From: Woeseiaceae bacterium
Lineage (GTDB): Bacteria > Pseudomonadota > Gammaproteobacteria > Steroidobacterales > Woeseiaceae
Direction of reading: 5' to 3'
DNA: 12,188 bases
Assembly: GCA_013138675.1 (NCBI GenBank)
Contig: WTCH01000380.1
Span: 1-12,188 of the forward strand
Both the position numbers and the translations under genes were made by a program. Below are positions 5,897 through 12,188 of this stretch, in pieces. Within the stretch, counting starts at the first letter, position 1; each line of letters begins with the position of its first letter. Below the pieces are notes generated by a model. That model was not told the DNA's origin, searched no databases, and was given only the letters and a program-made list of their open reading frames with translations.

Positions 5897-7427
5897 TTTC
5901 GCCTCCTACCGTCATGTTGGAAACGAGCACCGTCGGAATACCCTGGGACACCGGCACGCTTTGACCATTCTTGCCGCAAGTCCACCCTCCTGTATCGAGT
6001 CGCGCGTCGTTGGCGACCATCGTGATGCGCTTCAACGACTCAGGACCGTTGCCGATAATGTTGACGTCCTTGATAGGTGCCGTGACCCGGCCACCCTCGA
6101 CCAGCCAGCCGTTCTTGACGTAGAACGTGTAGTCACCTGCACCGATTTGCACCTGGCCGTTTGTGAACGTCTCGCAGATAATGCCGTTGTCTACCGCCTC
6201 GATTATTTCTTCCTTCGTGTGCGGGCCGTCCTCCATAAACGTGCAACTCATTCGTGGCATCGGCGCAAATCGGTAAGACTGGCGCCTTCCTGAGCCCGTT
6301 GGTTGCAGGTCGTACTGTTTCGCGCTGATCTGGTCGTGCAAATAGGACTTGAGAACACCGTTTTCGACCATCACCGTACGACCCGCCTTGTTGCCTTCGT
6401 CGTCGTAGTTCAATGCACCTCGCTCGCGCGGAATCGTTGCCTGGTCGACGACTGTCACGAAAGGTTCAGCGACTTTCTTGCCCATCATATCCGAGTAGAT
6501 GCTTGTGCCCTTGCGATTGAAATCGGCCTCCATGCCGTGGCCTATGGCCTCATGCAGCAGGATGCCGCTGGCGCCGGATGCAAGGATCACAGGCATCTCA
6601 CCGGCTGGCGGACGACGCGCATCAAACAGGATCATCGTACGGTCGACCGCCTCCTGAATCATCGTGTCGAGCCGCTCTTCGGTGTACCAGCTGAACTCTT
6701 CTCGCGCTGCGATATTCGAATATCCTGACTGGACCTCTTCACCCTTCTTCGCTGTAACAAGGACAGTTGCCCGAGTCATTGGCCTGTGGTCTGTAACCAG
6801 GGCGCCATCGAGTGTCGCGATCATCACCCGCTCATCGCTGTCATTCCAATAGACCGACACCTTGTCCACAGCAGGTTCCTTCGCCTTCGCCTGTTCCTCG
6901 ATGTACTTCAGAACCGGCAGTTTCTGATCGATACCAACATCCGCCCATGGGACGGTCGTCGTGTACAGGCCACCCATTTCTTTCGGCGTGAACGACTGCG
7001 GAGACACGGTACGGCTGCCGCTCGCGATCGCCGATGCCGTGCGCGCCGCCGCGAGCATGGACGGCAAGGTCACGTCCTCGGTGAAGGCATAACCGGTCTG
7101 CTCGCCGATAACGACTCGCAGCCCTACGCCCTGTTGAATGTTCGAATTCGCGTTGGAGACGATGCCGTCTTCAAGCGACAGGGAATTGGATCTCGTATGC
7201 TGGAAGTAGAGGTCCGCGGCATCGGCACCATTGGCGGTCAGTTCCGACATAACTTTGGCGACCGTTGCCTGGTCAACACCAAACCACTCCATGAACGGGT
7301 TTTCCGGCGTCGGGTCCGCGATCGCGGTCGCCTGCTGAATGCTGCAGCCGTTCAGGAAAGCCGGCACGGTCAATACCGCGCTACCCGCTGCCATATGCCC
7401 CAAGAATTGCCTGCGTTTGATCGTCAT
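5886..7427 (-). CDS. tldD: Tat-signal-bearing metalloprotease TldD
   Basis: The zinc-bearing subunit of the TldD/TldE peptidase, 513 residues from the chosen ATG (E. coli TldD is 481). Zinc motif HEAIGH is at 292-297, followed by GMEADFNRKGTSIY. The family Cys ligand is C484 in CGKNGQSVPV. Unlike classical TldD, the N terminus is MTIKRRQFLGHMAAGSAVLT, a twin-arginine motif and hydrophobic stretch ending in the lipobox-like FLNGC (Cys 28). This predicts Tat export and perhaps lipid anchoring. An in-frame GTG at 7439 would add four residues. The ATG at 7427 is preferred because GGGAG (7433-7437) sits 5 bases upstream and would be consumed by the earlier start. The gene overlaps pmbA by 11 bases and lies 99 bases after the rhomboid gene. 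Confidence 0.93.
   Translation of the reverse strand: MTIKRRQFLGHMAAGSAVLTVPAFLNGCSIQQATAIADPTPENPFMEWFGVDQATVAKVMSELTANGADAADLYFQHTRSNSLSLEDGIVSNANSNIQQGVGLRVVIGEQTGYAFTEDVTLPSMLAAARTASAIASGSRTVSPQSFTPKEMGGLYTTTVPWADVGIDQKLPVLKYIEEQAKAKEPAVDKVSVYWNDSDERVMIATLDGALVTDHRPMTRATVLVTAKKGEEVQSGYSNIAAREEFSWYTEERLDTMIQEAVDRTMILFDARRPPAGEMPVILASGASGILLHEAIGHGMEADFNRKGTSIYSDMMGKKVAEPFVTVVDQATIPRERGALNYDDEGNKAGRTVMVENGVLKSYLHDQISAKQYDLQPTGSGRRQSYRFAPMPRMSCTFMEDGPHTKEEIIEAVDNGIICETFTNGQVQIGAGDYTFYVKNGWLVEGGRVTAPIKDVNIIGNGPESLKRITMVANDARLDTGGWTCGKNGQSVPVSQGIPTVLVSNMTVGGENAS
5902..5907 (-). promoter_or_regulatory. Strong Shine-Dalgarno AGGAGG for pmbA
   Basis: On the minus strand AGGAGG lies 5 bases ahead of the pmbA ATG, inside the last codons of tldD. 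It fixes the pmbA start and suggests efficient translation of the second subunit, by coupling or by independent initiation. Confidence 0.8.
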
Positions 7428-7432
7428 CGTGT

Positions 7433-7437
7433 CTCCC
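7433..7437 (-). promoter_or_regulatory. Shine-Dalgarno GGGAG deciding the tldD start
   Basis: GGGAG on the minus strand is 5 bases upstream of the ATG at 7427. It overlaps the first codons of a possible GTG start at 7439, so it favours the ATG, which also gives a cleaner Tat signal (M-T-I-K-R-R). Confidence 0.7.
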
Positions 7438-7526
7438 ACGTCAATATCGTTTAACTATGGATGTTTGTGAACTCAAAAAGGTTTCATCGCCTTGATGGCG
7501 CCAGCCCAACTCCTGCCGCGACTCTG

Positions 7527-8156
7527 TTAGCCACGGCGTCTCGGTTGTCTCCAGTAATATAGCAGCAGGAAGCCAAACAGCATCCCACCGAGATGTGCGA
7601 AATTTGCGACGCCCGGTGCGTTTCCGCTCAGGCCGAGATACAACTCAAGCAGGCCGTAAAACAGAACGAAGTATTTCGCCTTCATCGGAATCGGCGGAAA
7701 CAAGAGCATGATCGTGCGATTCGGGAAAGCGAGGCCGTAGGCAAGCAGGATGCCGAACACACCGCCGGAAGCGCCCACGGTTGGATACAGCCCACCTTGC
7801 GAACCCGCAACGATCAACTGCACCAGGCCGGCACCGACGACGCAGGTGAAATAGTAGGTCAGGAAGCGTTTCTGACCCATCATGATTTCCAGGTCTCGTC
7901 CGAACATCCACAAGGCGAACATGTTGAAGAAGATGTGCGTCATGTTGCCGTGCAGGAAGCTGTACGTAACAAGTTGCCACGGCATGAATGGAGAGCCCGC
8001 CACATTTGCCGGCCACAACGCGAAATTGATCATCAGGAAACGCGGGTTCATTTGCTGCAGCGCGAAAATGATGCCGTTCGCGACGAGCAAGACGAATATT
8101 ACATTTGGAATGGCGCTCTGACGACGAGGCCGCATGCTGTATACAGGTCTGTTCAT
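7527..8156 (-). CDS. Rhomboid-family intramembrane serine protease
   Basis: A 209-residue polytopic membrane protein with six predicted segments. Rhomboid signatures are present: HGNMTHIFFNM (69-79, with H69, H74 and N78), the nucleophile motif GASGGVFG (128-135, catalytic S130) and AHLGG (187-191, catalytic H188). The catalytic Ser-His dyad is thus intact and the enzyme should cleave transmembrane substrates within or near the bilayer. The compact form with a basic C-terminal QPRRRG lacks extra domains. The ATG at 8156 has only a weak GAG upstream; an internal ATG at Met8 is an alternative that keeps the whole fold. It lies 59 bases after the DUF2207 gene and 99 bases before tldD on the same strand. 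A rhomboid (AarA) activates TatA in Providencia stuartii, but no such link can be read from this sequence. Confidence 0.93.
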   Translation of the reverse strand: MNRPVYSMRPRRQSAIPNVIFVLLVANGIIFALQQMNPRFLMINFALWPANVAGSPFMPWQLVTYSFLHGNMTHIFFNMFALWMFGRDLEIMMGQKRFLTYYFTCVVGAGLVQLIVAGSQGGLYPTVGASGGVFGILLAYGLAFPNRTIMLLFPPIPMKAKYFVLFYGLLELYLGLSGNAPGVANFAHLGGMLFGFLLLYYWRQPRRRG

Positions 8157-8215
8157 TGACTACTCAGTTACGTTACTAGAAGTTCGATCGGAATTGGCGA
8201 GATTCGTTGCAAACG

Positions 8216-9940
8216 CTACCAGCCGCCACCTCCGCCGCCGCCTCCGCCACCACCGGAGAAGCCGCCGCCGCCACCGGACGAAGAGCCCGGAGGAGTGACC
8301 GAGTGCGTAACGGCCGTATTGAGACTGCTGGAGAGGCTGCTTGTCGCGCGGCTCAAATCCATATTGTTCCAGGAACCGTTGTACCACGTGGGGTGGTAAG
8401 GCTTGCCACCAGCCTGGTTCGCTGCGGATAGAATGTCGGAAAACCGTTCCGCCCAAAGCTGATCAACGCCCAATGCCAACGCGTACGGCAGATATTTCTC
8501 GAACAGCTGGGGGGTCTTCTCGGGCGGGTTGCGGAGCTCCATCTCGTGCTTCTCCGCAATTTCGAGGTAGTCCTTGAATCCAAGGATCTCATCGAGCAGC
8601 TTGCGGCCACGCAGCGTTGGGCGCTTCATGATGACAGCGAAGATCACTGTTGTGACTGCCATCAAGATGACTACAAAAATCGAGAACGGACTCGGACCCG
8701 CGGCCAGTGAAATAACGGCCGTCAGTACGAACAGCACCACAGCAGGTATGTTGAGCAGACCGTTGTATTTGAAATAGTGCTGTTTGTAGTCCTTCGCCAG
8801 CGACCGCTTGTGTGCGCTCTTGGCATCGCCGAGTTTCTCGTGGTTTTCCTGCTCCAGCTTTATCGACTTTCGACCTTTAAACAGGCTGTCGTAGAGCTCC
8901 TGCTCGCCAGCCGCCATCGGTGGCGAGTTCTTGCCCGGATCGGTCTTTTGCAGAAAGTAATGGTCGTCTTCCTTGCCTAAGCCCAGGAAGCCGTCGGAAC
9001 CCTCTTCGACGTCGATGCGCAGATAACCTTTCACGCCGAGATTGACGATGGCGGCGGTCATGATTTTGTCGTCGTAGTACATTTGCCGAATATATCGAAG
9101 CGATGCCGGTGAGAAGCCCTGCGGCGGCTCGTAGCGCGTCACCAGCACCCCCTCGTCCGGATCTTTGCCGAAGGACATCCAAACAGGGATGTAGTAGGCG
9201 AGCAGCAATACGAACCCGAGAAGCGCGATCAGCAAGTTCGCGTTGTCCTTGAGCAGCCATCCCAGGCGTTGCATATCGGTTGGCGCTTCCACATGACCCT
9301 TTGGCCAACCGACAACGATGGTCAGCCCGTTTAACGGCTGCAGCATCTTGGATGTTTCGAAATAGACCCGACCTGAGATGTCGATTCGTGACGTGTAGTC
9401 ACGATTGGTATAACCGAATGCCCCGGTGTACGCCTCAGCCGTAAGGTCGCTCGCAGATACATCAAAGCCGAAAGCAACAGTCGCGCTCGCACTGTCAATC
9501 GGGAACTCCCAGTTCACACCAGTCACGTTCCAGTACAACTCATCATGATTCTCGAAGAAGCCGAGCATGCGGCTCGCGCGATAGCGGAATGTGTAGGTGT
9601 GTTCACCGGTGTTGACGTAACGGTTCGAGTTACCGAAGTAGACGCGCACGCCGTCGCGTATGCCCTGAGAATGAAAGTCCTCGACAGCATTATTGCGCAG
9701 GACCGACAGAACTTCGAAACCGACTACGTAGTCGTTGCCCCGCTTATCTCGATACTCGGTAGGGAAATCACGATAGATGCCGCGTCGAATGCGGTTGCCT
9801 TCTGCACGCACGCGAATTGTCTCAGTGACGTCGATCCAGCCATCCTTCATGATCAGGATGTCGCTGTGAAACTCGAGAATGCGTTCGTCCGCATGAGCGG
9901 CAAATGACAACAGGAATAAGAACGCAGCGAGTTTTTTCAT
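8216..9940 (-). CDS. DUF2207 membrane protein with Gly-rich C-terminal tail (YciQ-like)
   Basis: A 574-residue envelope protein of the DUF2207 family; the function is not established. A signal peptide (1-17, ending AHA) is followed by a large extracytoplasmic beta-rich domain with the family signature RRGIYRDFP (52-60). A transmembrane segment lies at about 235-257. A cytoplasmic region with RYEPPQGFSPA (269-280) follows, then two more transmembrane segments (about 396-414 and 419-437), a helical region, and a C terminus of SSSGGGGGFSG plus eleven glycines and a Trp. Such Gly-rich tails are typical of the family. The ATG overlaps the lemA stop as ATGA, so the two genes are translationally coupled. 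LemA and DUF2207 are often neighbours, which suggests a shared envelope role. Confidence 0.9.
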   Translation of the reverse strand: MKKLAAFLFLLSFAAHADERILEFHSDILIMKDGWIDVTETIRVRAEGNRIRRGIYRDFPTEYRDKRGNDYVVGFEVLSVLRNNAVEDFHSQGIRDGVRVYFGNSNRYVNTGEHTYTFRYRASRMLGFFENHDELYWNVTGVNWEFPIDSASATVAFGFDVSASDLTAEAYTGAFGYTNRDYTSRIDISGRVYFETSKMLQPLNGLTIVVGWPKGHVEAPTDMQRLGWLLKDNANLLIALLGFVLLLAYYIPVWMSFGKDPDEGVLVTRYEPPQGFSPASLRYIRQMYYDDKIMTAAIVNLGVKGYLRIDVEEGSDGFLGLGKEDDHYFLQKTDPGKNSPPMAAGEQELYDSLFKGRKSIKLEQENHEKLGDAKSAHKRSLAKDYKQHYFKYNGLLNIPAVVLFVLTAVISLAAGPSPFSIFVVILMAVTTVIFAVIMKRPTLRGRKLLDEILGFKDYLEIAEKHEMELRNPPEKTPQLFEKYLPYALALGVDQLWAERFSDILSAANQAGGKPYHPTWYNGSWNNMDLSRATSSLSSSLNTAVTHSVTPPGSSSGGGGGFSGGGGGGGGGGGW

Positions 9941-10494
9941 TCAACCGACCCGAGATTTACGAGCGGTACGTTGGCCGCATCGTCTGAAGACTTCTGAAAG
10001 AAATTGCGTGCATCAAAATTGAACATACCCGCCACGATATTGCTCGGCACAGTTTCGGTCATCGTATTGTAGTCACGCACCGAACCGTTGTAGTAGCGAC
10101 GAGCGAACTGCAGGTAGTTCTCGGTTTCCACAAGCTCATTCTGCAGATTAAGGAAGTTCTCGTTCGCCTTTAGATCGGGATAGCTCTCGGCCAGCGCAAT
10201 CAATCTTTGTACGCCCGTACTGAGCTCTTCTTCGGCTTTGCCCCGGGCATCCAGGTCAGTGACCCGCATCGCTTCTGAGCGCAGCTCGGTGACGGCTTCC
10301 AGGGTTGCACGCTCGTACTTGGCGTAGGCGTCAACGGACGAGACCAGCTGCGGGATCAGGTCGTGGCGACGTTGCAGCTGCACATCGACGTCGCTCCAGG
10401 CCGTATCAACACGATTACGACTGCGAACCAGCCGGTTGTACGAAACGACAGTCGCAGCAACTATCGCTATCAGAAGAGCGAGGAGAATATACAT
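9937..10494 (-). CDS. lemA: LemA family membrane-anchored coiled-coil protein
   Basis: A 185-residue protein from the chosen ATG. It has an N-terminal membrane anchor (about 2-18) and the LemA signature YNRLVRSRNRVDTAWSDVDV (19-38), then QLQRRHDLIPQLV. A long helical body and the second signature region around YPDLKANENFLNLQNELVETEN complete it, close to the usual LemA length. The molecular role of LemA proteins is poorly defined; most of the protein should face the periplasm. An upstream in-frame GTG at 10536 was rejected because it would start inside the REP palindrome and put a non-family segment before the membrane anchor. The gene overlaps DUF2207 by four bases. Little room (19 bases) remains between its start and the palindrome, so its promoter is in or beyond that element. 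Confidence 0.92.
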   Translation of the reverse strand: MYILLALLIAIVAATVVSYNRLVRSRNRVDTAWSDVDVQLQRRHDLIPQLVSSVDAYAKYERATLEAVTELRSEAMRVTDLDARGKAEEELSTGVQRLIALAESYPDLKANENFLNLQNELVETENYLQFARRYYNGSVRDYNTMTETVPSNIVAGMFNFDARNFFQKSSDDAANVPLVNLGSVE

Positions 10495-10513
10495 GGCTCG
10501 CAATCGTACCACT

Positions 10514-10576
10514 GTCGCGGCTGAAGCCGCTCCCACGGTGTCTGTAAGCTCTTGTAGGAGCGGCTTCAGCCGCGAC
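10514..10576. repeat. REPIN: two inverted REP palindromes
   Basis: A perfect 20-bp inverted repeat (10514-10533 and 10557-10576) flanks a 23-base loop. Each arm is itself a small palindrome, GCGGCT-GA-AGCCGC, preceded by a GTRG head: GTAG at 10554-10557 on plus and GTGG at 10532-10535 on minus. This matches REP sequences of Pseudomonas- and Xanthomonas-like gammaproteobacteria, mobilised in trans by RAYT (REP-associated tyrosine) transposases, and the paired form called a REPIN. It lies between the DUF3570 stop (6 bases away) and the lemA start. It could limit read-through or stabilise the upstream mRNA. No RAYT gene is in the window. Confidence 0.85.
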
Positions 10577-10581
10577 CGTTC

Positions 10582-11721
10582 TTAGTACCAGAACGAGAAG
10601 AATATCTGGATGATGTCCGCTTCGAGCTGGTACAACGGCTCCATGCCAAGTGGCTCGCCTGCACTGATGTCGGAGAAATCGTCGTAGTCGATCGATAGAA
10701 AATTATAGGAAAAATTGACCGTGCCACGCTTGATGAAGCGCCAGCCTTCCGGGTCGCTGATGAACTCGAAACTGCCGCCAATACCGAATGTCTGGCTTGT
10801 CAGCGGGCTAAGCTCTTTGTCGCGGCCACGAAAATTCGTCGCCTCGGAACGCGGAAACAGGTCCGAATAGAAATGTGCGCCGGTCTGGTCGTGGTAACGG
10901 TACTTCGCATGCACTACGAAGGGCCCTATCGGGTGCGTATAGGTGATTGAGGCTGTGTGCGACTCGATGTCCCAGGTATCGGTGAAGTACCGATACGTAC
11001 CCTCCAGCGTCGCCCGGTACGGCAGGAAGTACCTCATGCGCAAGCCAATGGCGTTACTCGTGCGCGTATTGGGGTACAGCTCGGGCTCAAAACTGAAGCC
11101 TCTCGCAGAACCCGCATCTGCGTAACGCACCGATCGATACGGATTGTTCAGAAAACCTTCGTCGGTGATTGTCTCGAAGTTCAATGTTGCGATCAGGTTG
11201 CGCGTCAGGATTTGGGTCAGGCCGACGCCGTAGTGCTGGCGGTCTACTTCGCGCTCAAAGGTCGGATCATCCGAGCGGCCCACAAGATCGTTACCAAGCG
11301 CATAACTCAGGGTGAGCGTCGTCATGTCGCCGAACATGTCCTGACTGACTGAAAAACTGTAGGTCTCGGCGTCGAAATCCGACTCGACACTGCTTGTGTA
11401 CCCGACAGTCATCGTCGTATTGCCACGCAGGTAGTCCATGCCAAGCGACCATTGGGTACGTTCTTCGGTATACGGGCTTGCCGTCGTAATGACGTCGATC
11501 GACGCCGAGCTGATCATGTCGACGTAGTAATTGCCGACGAACGACGTGCTCTTGCCAATTTGCTTGCGCATAAGGACAGACGGACCGTCGATCCGCACGC
11601 CACCACCGTCATACAGGTGATAGAGGATATCGGTGCGATCTTCGGGCAGCACGCCGGCAAGGGCATGGCTACAGAGCAGCAGGCCCAGGACTGAAACAAA
11701 TATGCCACGCCGCAAATTCAT
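10582..11721 (-). CDS. DUF3570 outer-membrane beta-barrel protein
   Basis: A 379-residue protein with a signal peptide (1-22, cut after SHALA or just beyond) and the DUF3570 signature LPEDRTDILYHLYDGGG (25-41) followed by VRIDGPSVLMRKQIGKS. The remainder alternates polar and aromatic residues in strand-like repeats and ends in FFSFWY with a terminal aromatic, the usual outer-membrane barrel insertion signal. Substrate and function are not known for the family. It starts 16 bases after the DUF4266 lipoprotein gene. DUF4266 and DUF3570 genes commonly travel together, often with a thioredoxin-like protein and an ApbE flavin transferase; those two are not in this window and would be sought upstream. 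The Shine-Dalgarno is weak, suggesting coupling to the preceding gene. The REPIN follows its stop. Confidence 0.88.
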   Translation of the reverse strand: MNLRRGIFVSVLGLLLCSHALAGVLPEDRTDILYHLYDGGGVRIDGPSVLMRKQIGKSTSFVGNYYVDMISSASIDVITTASPYTEERTQWSLGMDYLRGNTTMTVGYTSSVESDFDAETYSFSVSQDMFGDMTTLTLSYALGNDLVGRSDDPTFEREVDRQHYGVGLTQILTRNLIATLNFETITDEGFLNNPYRSVRYADAGSARGFSFEPELYPNTRTSNAIGLRMRYFLPYRATLEGTYRYFTDTWDIESHTASITYTHPIGPFVVHAKYRYHDQTGAHFYSDLFPRSEATNFRGRDKELSPLTSQTFGIGGSFEFISDPEGWRFIKRGTVNFSYNFLSIDYDDFSDISAGEPLGMEPLYQLEADIIQIFFSFWY

Positions 11722-11737
11722 GGTTGCTCAGGAATCC

Positions 11738-11974
11738 CTAGTTGCAGCCGCAGCCGCCACCGGCTGCACCCTCACCGCCACGGGCGCCTTCGCGGGCCTC
11801 GTAGACGTGTTGCAAATAGGCGCTGGAAACCGGATCCATATCGAGGGCCATAATCGGATCGGCGAGTCGATCGCGTTCGTAGGGTTTCACCCAGGGCTCG
11901 ATACCGCTGCAGCTTGCTGTGCCGGCAAGCACCGCAAGGACCAGCAAAAGTCGGCCTAGTTTGTTTATTCGCAT
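11738..11974 (-). CDS. DUF4266 small lipoprotein with C-terminal CGCN
   Basis: A 78-residue lipoprotein from the chosen ATG. It has an N-terminal signal with lipobox TASC (Cys 22), then SGIEPWVKPYERDRLADPIM, a DUF4266 hallmark. A short helix region with YLQHVYEAREG and a Gly/Ala-rich end GGGCGCN follow. The two closely spaced cysteines at the extreme C terminus suggest metal, haem or thiol chemistry, but that is inference. An ATG at 11980 would add Met-Asp. It is less likely because AGGG (11983-11986) is only 2 bases from it, while the spacing to 11974 is a good 8. The next gene, DUF3570, starts 16 bases downstream, and a beta-barrel gene ends 53 bases upstream of the chosen start. All three are probably one transcript making an outer-membrane assembly of unknown function. 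Confidence 0.85.
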   Translation of the reverse strand: MRINKLGRLLLVLAVLAGTASCSGIEPWVKPYERDRLADPIMALDMDPVSSAYLQHVYEAREGARGGEGAAGGGCGCN

Positions 11975-12027
11975 ATCCATATCCCTAATGTATCGCCGTC
12001 TGAGTGACTATGTCCGTGACCTCTGCC

Positions 12028-12188
12028 TCAGAAGAACATCGTTACGCCGATCGTGCCCTCGAGATTGTGCGTTGTCTTCTCGCGACCCAGGATGTCGCTG
12101 TCGAAAAGGTGATCCCGGAAGTCCAGGCGTATCGCAACGGAGTCGGTCAACAGGAAACGAAAGCCCGCACCGAAATTGACCGTAAAGC
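12028..12188 (-). CDS. Outer-membrane beta-barrel domain protein, C-terminal end (partial)
   Basis: The last 52 codons of a minus-strand gene that continues past the window edge, ending at TGA (12028-12030). The reading frame gives strand-like segments FTVNFGAGFRFLLTDSVAIR, LDFRDHLFDSDIL, then KTTHNLEGTIGVTMFF, with a terminal Phe typical of outer-membrane barrels. The pattern R-x-D-x-R-D-H-x-F-x-S-D plus KTTHNLE resembles the TIGR04565-type outer membrane beta-barrel domain. That assignment is from recall, not a search. The two other frames are closed by stops or lack such a pattern. It lies directly upstream of the DUF4266 and DUF3570 genes on the same strand with a 53-base gap, so it is likely part of the same unit. 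Size and N terminus are unknown. Confidence 0.8.
   Translation of the reverse strand, partial: FTVNFGAGFRFLLTDSVAIRLDFRDHLFDSDILGREKTTHNLEGTIGVTMFF

Noticed and set aside
5384..6025. Plus-strand open frame of 213 codons, and several others over 120 codons opposite typA, tldD and DUF2207
   Set aside because: All lie antisense to well-conserved genes, follow their codon shadow, and show no domain signature.
7460..7526. Intrinsic terminator after the rhomboid gene
   Set aside because: On the minus strand a CGCC/GGCG or CATC/GATG stem precedes a T5 run by several bases, but the stem is only 4 bp. Too weak to call.
7428..7526. Promoter for tldD in the 99-base gap
   Set aside because: A TTGAGT occurs on the minus strand, but no -10 hexamer at 16-18 bases is convincing.
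8219..8290. CCG/CCA/CCT-rich low-complexity run as a tandem repeat or regulatory element
   Set aside because: It is simply the coding sequence of the glycine-rich C terminus of the DUF2207 protein, a common family trait.
10495..10536. Longer lemA beginning at a GTG, adding 14 residues
   Set aside because: The extension is encoded by the REP palindrome and the GTG sits at its inner edge. The ATG at 10494 gives the normal LemA N terminus with an immediate membrane anchor.
1..12188. CRISPR arrays, insertion-sequence transposases, defence genes or toxin-antitoxin pairs
   Set aside because: No spaced repeat array, transposase motif or recognisable defence gene was seen on either strand; the repeats present are the tRNA-end pair and the REPIN.

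Overview
The window looks like chromosomal DNA of a gammaproteobacterium, probably an environmental or marine lineage. This is inferred from family content and from the REP-type palindrome; no marker fixes the genus. The genes are ordinary proteobacterial families at moderately high GC with dense packing. Nearly all lie on the minus strand. Only the tRNA/intron at the left edge and one dehydrogenase are on the plus strand. No gap longer than 300 bases lacks a gene or RNA.

Left edge (1-231): the window opens inside the 3' part of a group I intron that interrupts a tRNA, most likely tRNA-Ile(CAU). Its 3' exon follows at 88-127. The last 25 bases of that tRNA recur exactly at 201-225, which resembles the footprint of site-specific integration at a tRNA 3' end. 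Next is a minus-strand set of housekeeping genes read rsgA, then typA, then a hemolysin III-family gene (3791 down to 232). It covers 30S ribosome maturation, a ribosome-associated stress GTPase and a seven-helix membrane protein. An SDR dehydrogenase is divergent from rsgA, with a TATAAT box in the 50-base gap.

Middle (4580-8156): a rhomboid protease gene is followed by tldD and pmbA, the two halves of the TldD/TldE metalloprotease. Here TldD carries a twin-arginine signal and a lipobox, while its partner has no signal. This suggests an exported, possibly lipid-anchored version of a complex best known from the cytoplasm.

Right part (8216-12188): lemA and a DUF2207 membrane protein overlap by ATGA, forming an envelope pair. 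A perfect inverted REP pair (REPIN) separates them from an upstream envelope cluster. That cluster holds a DUF3570 beta-barrel, a small DUF4266 lipoprotein with a C-terminal Cys-Gly-Cys-Asn end, and the last 52 codons of another outer-membrane beta-barrel protein running off the edge.

The least ordinary items are the tRNA group I intron, the duplicated tRNA end, the Tat-exported TldD, and the DUF4266/DUF3570/beta-barrel cluster of unknown function. I found no clear wholly new multi-gene system.
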